A DNA stretch of 64,000 nucleotides from an uncultured Lachnospiraceae bacterium (lineage in GTDB: Bacteria; Bacillota; Clostridia; Lachnospirales; Lachnospiraceae). Position 1 is the stretch's first letter. Each line of letters starts with the position of its first letter. This document shows positions 49,920-59,958 of the stretch, in pieces. The notes below the pieces were generated by a model. The model ran no database searches, was not told the DNA's origin, and worked only from the letters and a program-made list of their open reading frames with translations. The stretch covers positions 1-64,000 of the forward strand of contig CAKRSV010000010.1 in the NCBI GenBank assembly GCA_934401915.1, written 5' to 3'. The position numbers were made by a program, and so were the translations under genes.

Positions 49920-51856
49920 AGAAGACAATAGCTTTGTTGGGGCAGCCTAACTCAGGAAAATCTACCGTATTCAATGGACTTACAGGGGCACATCAGCATG
50001 TGGGTAACTGGCCTGGCAAGACGGTGGAATGTAAAGAAGGAACATTTACCCATCAGGGAGAGGAATATAACATCATTGACCTGCCCGGAAGTTACAGCCT
50101 GTCTGCCGGTTCCGATGAGGAGAGAATTACGGCTGATTATATCCAGGGAGGAAAGGCAGACCTTGTGGCAGTTTTAGTGGACAGTTCCCAGTTGGAGCGT
50201 TCCCTCTATATGTATGTGGACTTTGTGGGTACGAAGACACCGGTTGTTTTACTGTTAAATCTTATGGACGTGGCAGAGAAAAAGGGGATTCATATAGATA
50301 CAGCCAGGTTGTCGGAGCGAACCGGGATTCCGGTCATCGGTTTCGTTGCCTCAGATACCAAAAGATATGGAGCATTAAAGAAGAACCTTGCGGAGGCGGT
50401 TACTGCGGCAAAAGTGGCAGAGCAGTCGGAACTGATGCAGTACTACAGACAGGATACTGCCATCACGTTTGAGGATCTTACACAAAAGGTACAGGAAACG
50501 AACCTTTTTTCCAGGGAAAAAGCAGCCATCAAGGAACTGGAAAAGACCGACAAAGGGTTGATGGTATCCGGCAGACATAAGTATGAATATATTGACAGTT
50601 TACTGGCAGATGCCGTTAAGAAACAGGATAATAAGGCGGAGCTTACCGGGTTTGATAAAAAGGCTCTTGGAAAACATTCCGGGAAATGGATTGCCATCGG
50701 TATTATCGCGGTGGCATTGGTAGGAGCCATGCTTCTGGCGGCTCCTGTTATGGCATTTGGATTCAGTCTGGCAACGATTTTAAGTGGACCATTGGAACAG
50801 CTCATGATTCGCATGGATGTATGGCAGCCACTGGCAGAGCTTATCTATGTGGTATTACCGAATGTACTTGCCTTTACGGTTTCCATGGCGGGATTTGTAC
50901 TGGGCGTTACCTTTGCCTTTGCCCTCGTAGAAGATGTGGGTTATATGGCAAGAATATCGGTTGTGTTTAATGCAGCGATGGAGAAGCTTGGGCTTCAGGG
51001 AAAAAGTATGTGCTCCCTATTGATGAGCATGGGCTGCAACATGGCAGGCGTCGCAGGAAGCCGTGTCATCGACAGCTCCGGACAGAGATTTCTGACAATG
51101 ATACTGGTGTGGAGTATTCCCTGCGGTTCAACCCTGTCGCTGGCGCCGATGCTGGCAACCGTGTTCTACGGTCCGACAGGTGCGATTGCCGTGGTGCTGT
51201 TAATGCTGTTTACAACGATAGGATCTCTTTTTCTGGCGTCCAGAATCTTCAAGGGCAAACTGATCCGTGAGGAGGACAGGGGCGGAATCGTTATGGAACT
51301 GCCGCCTTACCATAAGCCAAAGTGGGGACATATCATCCGCACGACGCTGATGAAGGCATGGAATATTTTCAGCCGTGCTTTCCATGTCATTGCACTGGTA
51401 TCCATTGTATTCTATCTGCTTTCCTATAACTGGTTTGGAACAGACAGTATTCTGACCAGGATAGGGCAGGTTATCGAGCCGGTAACAGGCATGTTCGGTA
51501 TGACATGGCAGATGTTTATGGCGTACATATCCTCTATGGTGACAAAGGAATCCCTGCTTGGTGTCCTGAATGCGTTGTACAGTAATACGGATATGGTAAA
51601 TGCCGCATTTAATGCAAAGTCACTGGGAATGTCGGAAAATATGATGACACTTCTCCCGCAGGTTGTGACCAAGGCGCAGGCGCTGGGCTTCATCATGGCG
51701 ATCGTCTTTAATGTACCCTGTACCATGACCGTTGCCGCAACCTTCCGGGAGAATCATTCCAGAAAATGGATTGCGTTATCGGTAGTATATTATCTGGTGT
51801 TCTCTCTTGCACTGGCATTTATTTTCTATCATATCGGACTGTTAATCTGGCATTAA
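49916..51856 (+). CDS. feoB: Ferrous iron transporter FeoB
   Basis: FeoB carries ferrous iron across the membrane, driven or gated by a cytoplasmic G domain. The 646-residue protein has G1 GQPNSGKS (8-15), G3 DLPG in IIDLPGSYSL and G4 NLMD, then a GDI-like helical spacer, two Gate regions (one with GFVLGVTFAFALVEDVGYMA, another with GCNMAGVAGSRVI) and a helical end. Length is within the range of Firmicute FeoB. It overlaps feoA by four bases and is followed after 67 bases by a strong terminator. Expression probably follows the palindrome at 49636-49667. Confidence 0.95.
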   Translation: MKKTIALLGQPNSGKSTVFNGLTGAHQHVGNWPGKTVECKEGTFTHQGEEYNIIDLPGSYSLSAGSDEERITADYIQGGKADLVAVLVDSSQLERSLYMYVDFVGTKTPVVLLLNLMDVAEKKGIHIDTARLSERTGIPVIGFVASDTKRYGALKKNLAEAVTAAKVAEQSELMQYYRQDTAITFEDLTQKVQETNLFSREKAAIKELEKTDKGLMVSGRHKYEYIDSLLADAVKKQDNKAELTGFDKKALGKHSGKWIAIGIIAVALVGAMLLAAPVMAFGFSLATILSGPLEQLMIRMDVWQPLAELIYVVLPNVLAFTVSMAGFVLGVTFAFALVEDVGYMARISVVFNAAMEKLGLQGKSMCSLLMSMGCNMAGVAGSRVIDSSGQRFLTMILVWSIPCGSTLSLAPMLATVFYGPTGAIAVVLLMLFTTIGSLFLASRIFKGKLIREEDRGGIVMELPPYHKPKWGHIIRTTLMKAWNIFSRAFHVIALVSIVFYLLSYNWFGTDSILTRIGQVIEPVTGMFGMTWQMFMAYISSMVTKESLLGVLNALYSNTDMVNAAFNAKSLGMSENMMTLLPQVVTKAQALGFIMAIVFNVPCTMTVAATFRENHSRKWIALSVVYYLVFSLALAFIFYHIGLLIWH

Positions 51857-51923
51857 CAGCGAAAAGGAAAGTAAATAAGACAGGACAGATACAGAATAAA
51901 ATAGGTGAAAAGGTTATAGCGTG

Positions 51924-51966
51924 TGCCACAAATCTTACGTGTTGAGATTTGTGGCATGTTTTTATA
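51924..51966 (+). terminator. Terminator after feoB
   Basis: TGCCACAAATCT pairs perfectly with AGATTTGTGGCA around a 9-base loop, followed by TGTTTTTATA. Confidence 0.85.
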
Positions 51967-52038
51967 ATATAGTCTAAAGAGAGAGGGTGTATGGACAACA
52001 GAGTATATATCTGCGATATCAGAAAAGGAGACACGACG

Positions 52039-52107
52039 ATGCACAGCAAAATAACAGACTGGGCGATTGCGATCCAGAGCATCGCGCCGCCGGGACTTGC
52101 TTTTTGA
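52039..52107 (+). pseudogene. N-terminal remnant of a NUDIX hydrolase
   Basis: AAGGAG and ATG are followed by MHSKITDWAIAIQSIAPPGL and then stop at TGA. This matches the first helix of bacterial NUDIX hydrolases with the extra N-terminal domain (WAIxLQSIAQxGLxY), after which the catalytic domain is absent. A 22-residue product cannot be active; it is a scar of a lost gene. The rest of 51857-52192 holds only the feoB terminator and the ribosome binding site of the next gene. Confidence 0.55.
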
Positions 52108-52192
52108 AAAGGAGTGAGCTAAGATGTTGGTGGTTAGAAATGACTAATCAACAGAAATCATGTGCACCCGACACGGGAAAGGAGCGTTGGCT

Positions 52193-52456
52193 ATGTACCA
52201 GACAACAGTTAAGATTGACGGAATGATGTGCGGAATGTGTGAATCCCACATCAACGATGTGATAAGACAGAATTTTCCGGTAAAGAAGGTGACCAGCTCT
52301 CACAAGAAGGGCGAGAGCGTCATCCTGTCAGAAGAGGAGCTCGACGAGAGCAAACTGCGGGAGGCGATCGAAAAGACAGGCTATCAGGTGCTTTCGGTCA
52401 GCCGGGAGGAAGCGGCAAAGAAGAAGGGGCTTGGAGATCTCTTTCACCGGAAATAA
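52193..52456 (+). CDS. Small HMA metal-binding protein
   Basis: The 87-residue protein is a heavy-metal-associated (HMA/CopZ-like) ferredoxin fold: YQTTVKIDGMMCGMCESHIN with the CxxC metal site, then the second strand and helix (ESVILSEEELDESKLREAIE) and GYQVLSV, plus a short basic tail (KKKGLGDLFHRK). Such proteins carry copper or other soft metals to pumps. No ATPase is adjacent; the P-type ATPase at 12,429 lacks its own CxxC domain and could be a partner, but that is speculative. AAGGAG precedes the ATG. Its end overlaps the converging TetR gene by 59 bases. Confidence 0.88.
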   Translation: MYQTTVKIDGMMCGMCESHINDVIRQNFPVKKVTSSHKKGESVILSEEELDESKLREAIEKTGYQVLSVSREEAAKKKGLGDLFHRK

Positions 52457-52973
52457 AGCGGCAGATCATTTCTGCCATTTCGGCGGGGCGTTCCTTCATC
52501 CCGTTTTCCAGCCATTTTAGAAAGACGTTGTAGAGCGCGCCGGAGTAGAAATAAACCTTGTAGCGCCGGATGTCGTTGAAAGGCATATCGCCCATCTGTT
52601 CTTCGAACTGCCGGTCGAAGAGATCCAGATAGATGTAGGCAAGCCCCGCCTTGTAGACGCTCAGGATAAATTTTTTATACGATTTAAAATAGCGGAAGAT
52701 CAGCAGGATCGAGTCGTAGCTGAACAGATCGTTGCCGAGCTTCAGGGCGCGTTCACGGTACTCGGACATAATGTCATCCGTGATCTTGATGAGAACCTCC
52801 TCCTTGGAAGAAAAATTGCGATAGTAGGAGGCTCTCGCTACGCCGGCTGTCGTCACGATGTCCGTGACAGAAATATCCGAAAACGCCTTGGTGTTCATCA
52901 GCTTCGTGAGCGCCCGGGCGATCTTTAGTTTTACCATCTTATTTGCTTCATAGCGTTTATCATCTTTATTCAT
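52398..52973 (-). CDS. TetR-family regulator
   Basis: The 191-residue protein has a TetR DNA-binding domain at about 18-62 (ALTKLMNTKAFSDISVTDIV, then AGVARASYYRNFSSKEEVL) and a helical ligand domain of the TetR_C type (SYKKFILSVYKAGLAYIYLD). GGGGAAAT precedes the ATG. It converges on, and overlaps by 59 bases, the HMA gene; the last 15 residues (DLQAPSSLPLPPG) therefore may be an extension into that gene. A GACCGGTC palindrome upstream is a candidate operator. The target is unclear; the divergent degV gene or the HMA gene are nearest. Confidence 0.82.
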   Translation of the reverse strand: MNKDDKRYEANKMVKLKIARALTKLMNTKAFSDISVTDIVTTAGVARASYYRNFSSKEEVLIKITDDIMSEYRERALKLGNDLFSYDSILLIFRYFKSYKKFILSVYKAGLAYIYLDLFDRQFEEQMGDMPFNDIRRYKVYFYSGALYNVFLKWLENGMKERPAEMAEMICRFISGERDLQAPSSLPLPPG

Positions 52974-53012
52974 ACTCGTGATTTCCCCTTTTATTATGTT
53001 GAAAACTATATG

Positions 53013-53020
53013 GACCGGTC
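53013..53020. promoter_or_regulatory. Candidate TetR operator upstream of tetR and degV
   Basis: GACCGGTC palindrome, part of TGGACCGGTCAGTCA, a sequence type often bound by TetR/AcrR proteins. A second inverted repeat TGAGA-N7-TCTCA lies at about 53052-53068 nearer degV. No clear -35/-10 pair was seen. Confidence 0.45.
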
Positions 53021-53234
53021 AGTCAATGCTTTGATCCCTTTCTGATACAAAATGAGATAAATTGTCTCATATCAAAGGATTGCATGCCGGAAAAAGTGTG
53101 ATAAAATGCAAGTTATGTAATTACATGTGAGACAAAATATATCATATATACCATGCCACATATGGGGAGGCGCGTCAAGATGCGAACGCATCAAATAGAA
53201 GAATTTCAGGACGCAGTCTCAGACAGGAGGGAAA

Positions 53235-54077
53235 ATGATCATCGTAACAGATACCGGATCGGATATTTTAGAAAGGGAAGCAACGGAGATGGGCGTGACG
53301 CTGGTGCCGATCTGCTCAAATTTTGAGGACGTCATCTTCCAGCAGAATACGGAAGAGAACTTTCAGGCGTTCTACCGGAAACTGCGGGAATCGGAGGAGC
53401 TGCCTGTTTCCAGCCAGCCGTCCCCGGCGTGTTTTCTGGAAATCTATGAGAAGGCGCGCGAACAGGGGGAGGAGGTTCTGGTCATCACGATCTCTTCCAA
53501 ACTTTCCGGAACCTACAACGGTGCGCTTCTGGCAAAGGACATGGCGGAGTACGATCCGATCTATGTGATCGATTCCCTGCAGGCGTCGCTTTCGGAGCGG
53601 ATGCTGGTCGAGTACGCGGTCCGGTTGAGAGATGCGGGAAATGCAACCGGAGAGATCGTAAGAAAGCTGGAGGATGCGAGGGAGAGGATTTTTTTGACAG
53701 GTGTTCCGGAGAGCCTGCTGTATCTGAAAAAGGGCGGACGGATCTCGCCGGTGGTGGCGGCTGTCGGCGGCGCGATCGGGATCAAGCCGGTGCTCCGTCT
53801 TAAGGACGGCGTCATTGAGTGCTGCGCGAAGGCAAGAGGGATGAAGAACGCCCGGTCGACCATGCGCGGCTTTCTGGAGGAGCAGGAGATAGATCCGGAG
53901 ATGCCGGTGATGTTCGCCCACAGCGACAACGCGCAGATGGGGCAGGAATTTCTGGAGGAAGTGTCTGATAAATGTGGACTTTCCGGCTGCATCCTGCATG
54001 AGGTTGGCATGGCGATCGGAACCCATCTCGGCCCCAATGCCATTCTGCTTTCTTTTTTGTCGAAGAAGAGAGTCTGA
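53235..54077 (+). CDS. DegV-family fatty acid-binding protein
   Basis: DegV (FakB-type) proteins bind one fatty acid and, in the FakAB system, present it to a kinase. The 280-residue protein has the N-terminal IIVTDTGSDI, the SSQPSPACFLEIY segment, ITISSKLSGTYNGA with the fatty-acid carboxylate-binding Ser/Thr, LYLKKGGRIS and the closing HEVGMAIGTHLGPNAI that covers the acyl chain, so it looks functional. GGAGGGAAA precedes the ATG. No fakA is next to it; it appears to be transcribed alone. Confidence 0.93.
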   Translation: MIIVTDTGSDILEREATEMGVTLVPICSNFEDVIFQQNTEENFQAFYRKLRESEELPVSSQPSPACFLEIYEKAREQGEEVLVITISSKLSGTYNGALLAKDMAEYDPIYVIDSLQASLSERMLVEYAVRLRDAGNATGEIVRKLEDARERIFLTGVPESLLYLKKGGRISPVVAAVGGAIGIKPVLRLKDGVIECCAKARGMKNARSTMRGFLEEQEIDPEMPVMFAHSDNAQMGQEFLEEVSDKCGLSGCILHEVGMAIGTHLGPNAILLSFLSKKRV

Positions 54078-54115
54078 TTTCTAAAAAAATGATACCCAAA
54101 CAATAAAACACTACC

Positions 54116-54144
54116 TTGTAATATCCGTTCAAATTCTTTAGGAT
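54116..54144 (+). promoter_or_regulatory. Promoter of the GH94/GH30 locus
   Basis: TTGTAA, 17-base spacer, TAGGAT, 35 bases before the first start codon of the glycan operon. Confidence 0.45.
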
Positions 54145-54179
54145 AAAAGTAACGAGAAGAACGGAGCGAGGTAGTGTGT

Positions 54180-56876
54180 ATGAGAAAAGTTGAATTTACG
54201 GATGAAAAAGGAAGTTTCAGGCTGGAGGATGCGCAGGAGTTTGAGCAGCTCTATTTTCCGATTGCTTCGGAGAGCGGCATGAAGAGCGCGCTTACGGTAA
54301 ATCTTGCGGGAGACGCCAAGCTGGATCAGAACCATTTCCTGCTGGAACCGGTGAGCGTGGAGAATCTGCACGGCAACAGAGGGACCAGAAATTTCTGGTG
54401 TGTGTTAAAGGACGGAACGCTTTGGTCTGCGACCGGGCAGAGCGCGCCGCAGCAGGCGTGGAAATACACGGCGAAGGAAGAGAAGGTGACGCTGTCGGCA
54501 GGCTATATGTGGCAGACGGTTACAAGAGAGGGAAAAGAGATCCCACTGTCCGCCAGTGTGACTTCGTTTGTTCCTTTCTTGCAGAATCTGGAGATCCATA
54601 TCGTGAAGATCAAAAATACAGGGAGAGAAGAGATCACTTTTCTTCCTGTTTCTGCTGTGCCGATTTACGGGCGAAGCGCAGATAATATCCGGGATCACCG
54701 CCACGTGACATCCCTGCTTCACCGGGTGCGGGTGGAGGATGGCGGGATCCAGGTAAATCCGACGTTCTCCTTCGACGAGAGAGGACACCAGCTCAACGAT
54801 ACCATCTATTACGCCTACGGAATGACACAGGACGGCCAGAAGCCGGAGGAATACTATCCGGTTGTGCATGATTTTATCGGGGAGAGAGGAAATCTGGAGT
54901 GGCCGGAGGCGCTGATCTGCGGCAGACCGGGAGTACAGCCGGGATTTGCGGTAGACGGACAGGAAGCGCTGGGAGGCCTCCGGTTTGCACAGCAGACGCT
55001 TTTGCCTGGCGAGGAAGCTGTCTATGTCCTGTTTGGCGGCGTAGCGCACAGCCAGGAGGAGATCGGAATGCTTCTGGCAGAATATCCGACGCTTGAACGG
55101 GTGGAGAAGGAGCTGGAGCGGACCAGACAGTATTGGAGAAATAAGATCAATATCCGTGTGCACACGGCCGATCCGGTGTTTGACCAGTTTATGAACTGGG
55201 TGGACTTCCAGCCGGAGCTGCGACGGATCTACGGCTGTTCCTTCCTGCCGCACCATGATTACGGCAAGGGCGGAAGAGGCTGGCGGGATCTGTGGCAGGA
55301 CTGCCTTGCGCTCCTTCTGATGAATCCGGGGGAAGTACGGCAGATGCTTCTTGGAAATTACGGCGGCGTCCGTGTGGACGGAAGCAATGCGACGATCATC
55401 GGCGAGCATATCGGGGAGTTTAAGGCAGACCGCAATTCCATCGTCAGAATGTGGATGGATCACGGCGTATGGCCGTATCTGACGACCAGACTCTACATCG
55501 ACCAGACCGGAGATCTGGAGATCTTAAATCAGCAGGTATCGTATTTCAAGGACAAGTTTGTGAAGCGCGCCGAGGACATCGACCTCCTCTATAAGGAGGA
55601 CGAGTGCAGGCAGGAGGATGTGCGGGGACGGATCTATGAGGGAACGATCCTGGAGCATCTTCTGGTGCAGAACTTGACGGCGTTCTGGGAGGTTGGCGAG
55701 CACAACCACCTGCGGCTGCGCAACGCCGATTGGAACGATGCGCTGGATATGGCGGCGCAGAGAGGGGAGAGCGTTGCTTTTTCGAACGCATATGCCGGAA
55801 ACCTTCTGGGACTGGCAGAGCTTGTAGAAAAGCTCGCGGAGAACGGGCAGAAGGACTTCCCGGTACTGCAGGAGATGGAGATCCTTTTGGCAGACAACCG
55901 GGAATTATATGAGAGCGTTCCGCAGAAGAAGGAGCTTCTGGAGCGCTATCTGAACCAGTGCGTCCACACCGTCAGCGGAAATGTTGTGAGGATGGAGGCG
56001 GCGGAGCTGGCACAGAGCCTGCGGCATAAGGGACAGTGGATGCAGGAGCATATCCGCCGGACAGAATGGGTTACAGACAGCAAAGGAAACGGCTGGTTTA
56101 ACGGATACTATGACAATCAGGGAAGAGCGCTGGAGGGCGAAAAGAACGGCAAGGTCAGCATGATGCTCACCGGGCAGGTGTTTGCCATTATGAATGAAAC
56201 CTCCACCGTACAGCAGACAGAGCAGATCATAAACAGCGCGAAGACCTATCTTTTTGATGAACATTGCGGCGGCTACCGTCTGAACACCGATTTCGGAGAG
56301 ATCCGCACCGACATGGGACGGATGTTCGGATTTGCCTACGGCGAGAAAGAGAATGGGGCGGTATTCTCCCATATGGCGGTGATGTTTGCCAACGCCCTTT
56401 ACCGCCAGGGCTTTGCAAAGGAAGGAAAAGAAGCGCTGGAAGAGCTGTACCGTCAGGCGATGGACATGGAGCAGAGCCGGATCTATCCCGGCATCCCGGA
56501 GTATTTCGGCAAGGACGGCAGAGGATTGTATCATTACCTCACCGGCGCGGCAAGCTGGTGTATGCTGACCGTGGTCACGCAGATGTTCGGCGTGCGGGGA
56601 GAGTACGGCGATCTGAAGCTGAAGCCGATGCTGGGACAGGAGCAGTTCGACGGTGAGGGAAGGGCTGCGCTTTCACTCAAGTTCCGGGGAAAAGAGCTTG
56701 AGGTGGTATACGAGAACCGTGACCGGCTGCCGTATGGAAAATACCGGGTTTGCAGAGCAGTGCTGGATAAGGAAGAGCTTGAAGTCAAAGAGGACGACGC
56801 CGTGCAGGTAAGCGCCAAGAAGCTGGAGCTTCTGGATGTGGGAAGCGCGCACCAGTTACTCGTCGTATTAGGATAA
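54180..56876 (+). CDS. GH94-type glycoside phosphorylase-like protein
   Basis: GH94 enzymes cleave beta-glucosides with phosphate to give alpha-glucose 1-phosphate. The 898-residue protein shows an N-terminal beta-sandwich (FWCVLKDGTLWSATGQSAPQ), a helical linker and an (alpha/alpha)6 barrel with the GRGWRDLWQDCLALLLMNP segment, DWNDALDM at about 517-524 with the candidate acid Asp, and YPGIPEYFGKDGRGLYHYLTG near the end. No signal peptide, so it acts inside the cell. The ATG at 54180 is used; a GTG two codons earlier is also possible. The next gene encodes a second, larger relative, suggesting two partner activities on one imported beta-glucan. Acceptor specificity (cellobiose, sophorose-type, laminaribiose) cannot be told. 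Confidence 0.8.
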   Translation: MRKVEFTDEKGSFRLEDAQEFEQLYFPIASESGMKSALTVNLAGDAKLDQNHFLLEPVSVENLHGNRGTRNFWCVLKDGTLWSATGQSAPQQAWKYTAKEEKVTLSAGYMWQTVTREGKEIPLSASVTSFVPFLQNLEIHIVKIKNTGREEITFLPVSAVPIYGRSADNIRDHRHVTSLLHRVRVEDGGIQVNPTFSFDERGHQLNDTIYYAYGMTQDGQKPEEYYPVVHDFIGERGNLEWPEALICGRPGVQPGFAVDGQEALGGLRFAQQTLLPGEEAVYVLFGGVAHSQEEIGMLLAEYPTLERVEKELERTRQYWRNKINIRVHTADPVFDQFMNWVDFQPELRRIYGCSFLPHHDYGKGGRGWRDLWQDCLALLLMNPGEVRQMLLGNYGGVRVDGSNATIIGEHIGEFKADRNSIVRMWMDHGVWPYLTTRLYIDQTGDLEILNQQVSYFKDKFVKRAEDIDLLYKEDECRQEDVRGRIYEGTILEHLLVQNLTAFWEVGEHNHLRLRNADWNDALDMAAQRGESVAFSNAYAGNLLGLAELVEKLAENGQKDFPVLQEMEILLADNRELYESVPQKKELLERYLNQCVHTVSGNVVRMEAAELAQSLRHKGQWMQEHIRRTEWVTDSKGNGWFNGYYDNQGRALEGEKNGKVSMMLTGQVFAIMNETSTVQQTEQIINSAKTYLFDEHCGGYRLNTDFGEIRTDMGRMFGFAYGEKENGAVFSHMAVMFANALYRQGFAKEGKEALEELYRQAMDMEQSRIYPGIPEYFGKDGRGLYHYLTGAASWCMLTVVTQMFGVRGEYGDLKLKPMLGQEQFDGEGRAALSLKFRGKELEVVYENRDRLPYGKYRVCRAVLDKEELEVKEDDAVQVSAKKLELLDVGSAHQLLVVLG

Positions 56877-56892
56877 AGGAGGAGATAGCGCG

Positions 56893-59800
56893 ATGAAGGA
56901 TTATGCTAGAAAGTCAACTTTTGCAGGCTTCCTGCCCGGTATTGCAGGGGAAAAGGGAATTCCACTCTGGTGTTTTTATGTAAACCGGGGACAGGGCGTG
57001 GTCAGCTTCGGGATCAACGACAAAGAGCACGCGATCATGGAGTTTTATCCGGCGCATGTGGCTTACCAGAACGTGAAACGGACAGGGTTCCGCACCTTTC
57101 TGAAAAAGGACGGAAAGGTCTATGAGCCATTTTCGGATGAAACGCTGTCACAGACGATGGACATACAGATGAACGGGCTGCATCTCTTAGAGAAAAACGA
57201 AGAGAGCGGTCTTTCCATGGAGGTACAGTATTATGTGCTGCCGGGAGAGCGCATCGGCGCGCTGGTGAGAGAGGTGACGGTGAAAAATATCGCGAACAGG
57301 GCTTGCAAGGTCGAGATCTTAGACGGTATGCCGGCGCTGATACCTTATGGGATCAGTGTAGAGAATCTGAAGAATATGACGCAGACAGCCAAGGCGTGGA
57401 TGATGGCAGAGAATGTGGACGGCAGGGCAGAGCTGTTTAAGCTGCGCACCTGCATGGATGATCTGGCGAACGTGGATGAGATCGAGGGAGCCAACTTCTC
57501 CCTGGCGGTCGACGAGAAGGGAAACGTGCTGTCGGGCATTGTGGATCCGGAGGTCATCTTTGCCTATGACACTTCCCTGGCAAACCCGGTCCGTTTCCGG
57601 GCGGGAGAGCTGGAAGAGATCCTCTCGCAGAAGCAGAAGAGAGCGAACCTTTTCCCGTGCAGTTTCTTTGCGGCGAAGCGGGAGCTGAAGCCAGGAGAGC
57701 AGATGAAGCTGTTTGAACTGTATGGACAGGTGGAAAACAAAGACCTATTGCAGGACTTTTTGAAAAAGCCTCTGTGGGAAGTCTATTTCGAGGAAAAGCG
57801 CGGGGAGGCACAGGCACTGACCGAGAGCCTCACCGATGTGATCGATACCCATACCGGGGATCCGGATTTCGACGCGTATTGCAGATATACCTTTATGGAC
57901 AATGTCCTGCGGGGCGGTATGCCGATCCGGCTCACGGATGAGAAGGTATTCTATCTCTATTCGCGCAAGCACGGGGATCTGGAGAGAGATTACAATGCGT
58001 TCTCCATGCTGCCGGAATATTATTCGCAGGGAAACGGCAATTTCCGCGACGTCAATCAGAACAGGCGGTGCGACACGTTCTTTGCGCCGTATGTGGGAAG
58101 AAAGAATATCCATACCTTCTATGGGCTGATCCAGCTTGACGGCTACAATCCGCTCAAGATCGAGACCGTGACCTATACGCTTCCGGAAGAGAAAAGGCAG
58201 GAGCTGCCGGAGAAGGTGACAGGCAGTGAGAAGATCAGCAGACTGCTTCAGAAGCCGTTTACGCCGGGCAGGCTGTACGAGGCGCTGGAGAGTGAGATCA
58301 GGGAGGAGAAGGAGAGGACAGAGCTCTTTACCCGGCTGCTCGACGCTTCACAGGAAAACATCAGCGCCAGCTTCGGGGAAGGTTTCTGGAGCGATCACTG
58401 GGACTACAATCTGGATCTCATCGAGGACTATCTGGCTGTGTTCCCGGAGCAGGAAAGAGACCTGTACTTTGAGTGCGCTTATCCGTTTTATCAGTCTCCG
58501 GTCGGCGTTCTGCCGAGAGAGAAGAGACTCGTCCGGACGCAGAAAGGAATCCGGCAGTATCACTTCTTACAGCCGGTTGCCGGAAAGGAAGGCTTTCTGG
58601 AGGATCCGGCGAAGAAGGGAGAACTGCTGAAGGTCACGCTCCTTGAGAAGATGATCCTTCTGTGCGCCCTCAAATTTGCCGCGCTGGACGAACAGGGCAT
58701 GGGTGTTGAGATGGAGGGTGGCAAGCCCGGCTGGTACGATGCGCTGAACGGACTGCCGGGAATGCTCGGCTCTTCTATGGCGGAGACATACGAACTGGTC
58801 AGAAGTCTGTACGCGGTGAAGAACGTGCTCGAACGCTACCCGGAGCAGCTTACGCTGCTTGCGGAGCTTGCAGAACTGCTGGAGCGGCTGTATGGCGCTT
58901 GCGACGACTACCTGAAAAAGGGCGACCGGATGGACTTCTGGAACGACAGAAACAAGATCCGGGAGACATACCGTGCGAAGGTATACAGCGGGATCAGCGG
59001 GGACAGAAGAGAGGTCTCGGCAGCAGGTGTTCTGAAGATGCTCGATCTTTTCCTGAGGATCGCCCAGGATGGCGTGGAGCGCGCGAAGGAAGGAAACTCG
59101 GAGTCGGTGCCGACGTACTTCTACTATGAGGTAAAAGAGTACCGTGAGGAGGCGGACGAGATCGTACCGCTGCGTCTGGAACAGCACGCAGTGGCAGATT
59201 TCCTGGAAGGACCGGTGCGCTACCTGAAACTTCCGCTGCGGATGGCGCAGAAGAGGGAGCTGTATCAGCGCGTGCGCGGCAGCAGGCTCTACGACCGTGT
59301 GCTCGGCATGTACAAGGTGAACGCCTCTCTCAGACAGGAATCGCTGGAGCTTGGCAGGGCGACGGCGTTTACGCCGGGATGGCTGGAGAACGAATCCATC
59401 TGGCTCCACATGGAGTACAAATATCTTCTTGAGCTGCTTAAATCCGGGCTCTATGAGGAATTTGGCCGCGATTTCAGACAGATGGGGATCCCGTTCCAGC
59501 CGGAGGAGCGCTATGGAAGGAGTCATCTGGAAAACTCGTCGTTCCTTGCGAGCAGCAGCAATCCGGATCCCGATATCTGGGGAAAGGGCTTTGTTGCGAG
59601 ACTGAGCGGATCGACCGTTGAATTTCTGCATATGTGGCGGATCATGCTCTTTGGTCAGGAGCCGTTTGTCGTGAAAGAGGGAGAGCTTGCGCTTGCGCTT
59701 GCTCCGGTGATCCCGGAGTATCTGATCGGGGAAGATCTGTGCATCACAGCGACGTTCCTTGGAAAGGTCAGGACGGTGTATCATCTGCCGGCGCGCAGAA

Positions 59801-59958
59801 ATCTGTATCCGGGCAGCTACCGGATCAGCAGGATCGTGCTTACAGATCAGAGGGGAGAAGTAAAGATACTGGAGGATGGACAGCCGCAGGGGAAAGACGC
59901 GGAAAAACTGCGCAGCGGCTGCTACAAAGAAATGGAAATCTGGATGGAAGGAATTTGA
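56893..59958 (+). CDS. Large GH94-like (cellobiose-phosphorylase-annotated) protein
   Basis: The 1021-residue protein belongs to the group often labelled cellobiose phosphorylase. It begins STFAGFLPGIAGEKGIPLWC and VNRGQGVVSFGINDKEHAIM, followed by two beta-sandwich-like parts and a helical barrel with NRRCDTFFAPYVGRKNIHTF, EGFWSDHWDYNLDLIEDY and GKPGWYDALNGLPGM, which lines up with the DWNDAL region of the smaller relative upstream. Cytoplasmic, no signal peptide. AAAGGAGGAG precedes the ATG 16 bases after the first gene, and a GH30 gene follows with no gap. Phosphorolysis of a longer beta-glucan (as in beta-1,2 or beta-1,3 oligoglucan phosphorylases) is possible but unproven. Confidence 0.75.
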   Translation: MKDYARKSTFAGFLPGIAGEKGIPLWCFYVNRGQGVVSFGINDKEHAIMEFYPAHVAYQNVKRTGFRTFLKKDGKVYEPFSDETLSQTMDIQMNGLHLLEKNEESGLSMEVQYYVLPGERIGALVREVTVKNIANRACKVEILDGMPALIPYGISVENLKNMTQTAKAWMMAENVDGRAELFKLRTCMDDLANVDEIEGANFSLAVDEKGNVLSGIVDPEVIFAYDTSLANPVRFRAGELEEILSQKQKRANLFPCSFFAAKRELKPGEQMKLFELYGQVENKDLLQDFLKKPLWEVYFEEKRGEAQALTESLTDVIDTHTGDPDFDAYCRYTFMDNVLRGGMPIRLTDEKVFYLYSRKHGDLERDYNAFSMLPEYYSQGNGNFRDVNQNRRCDTFFAPYVGRKNIHTFYGLIQLDGYNPLKIETVTYTLPEEKRQELPEKVTGSEKISRLLQKPFTPGRLYEALESEIREEKERTELFTRLLDASQENISASFGEGFWSDHWDYNLDLIEDYLAVFPEQERDLYFECAYPFYQSPVGVLPREKRLVRTQKGIRQYHFLQPVAGKEGFLEDPAKKGELLKVTLLEKMILLCALKFAALDEQGMGVEMEGGKPGWYDALNGLPGMLGSSMAETYELVRSLYAVKNVLERYPEQLTLLAELAELLERLYGACDDYLKKGDRMDFWNDRNKIRETYRAKVYSGISGDRREVSAAGVLKMLDLFLRIAQDGVERAKEGNSESVPTYFYYEVKEYREEADEIVPLRLEQHAVADFLEGPVRYLKLPLRMAQKRELYQRVRGSRLYDRVLGMYKVNASLRQESLELGRATAFTPGWLENESIWLHMEYKYLLELLKSGLYEEFGRDFRQMGIPFQPEERYGRSHLENSSFLASSSNPDPDIWGKGFVARLSGSTVEFLHMWRIMLFGQEPFVVKEGELALALAPVIPEYLIGEDLCITATFLGKVRTVYHLPARRNLYPGSYRISRIVLTDQRGEVKILEDGQPQGKDAEKLRSGCYKEMEIWMEGI

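Noticed and set aside
52160..52192. Longer start for the HMA protein
   Set aside because: The 11 extra codons are unlike HMA proteins and the AAGGAG site fits the ATG at 52193.
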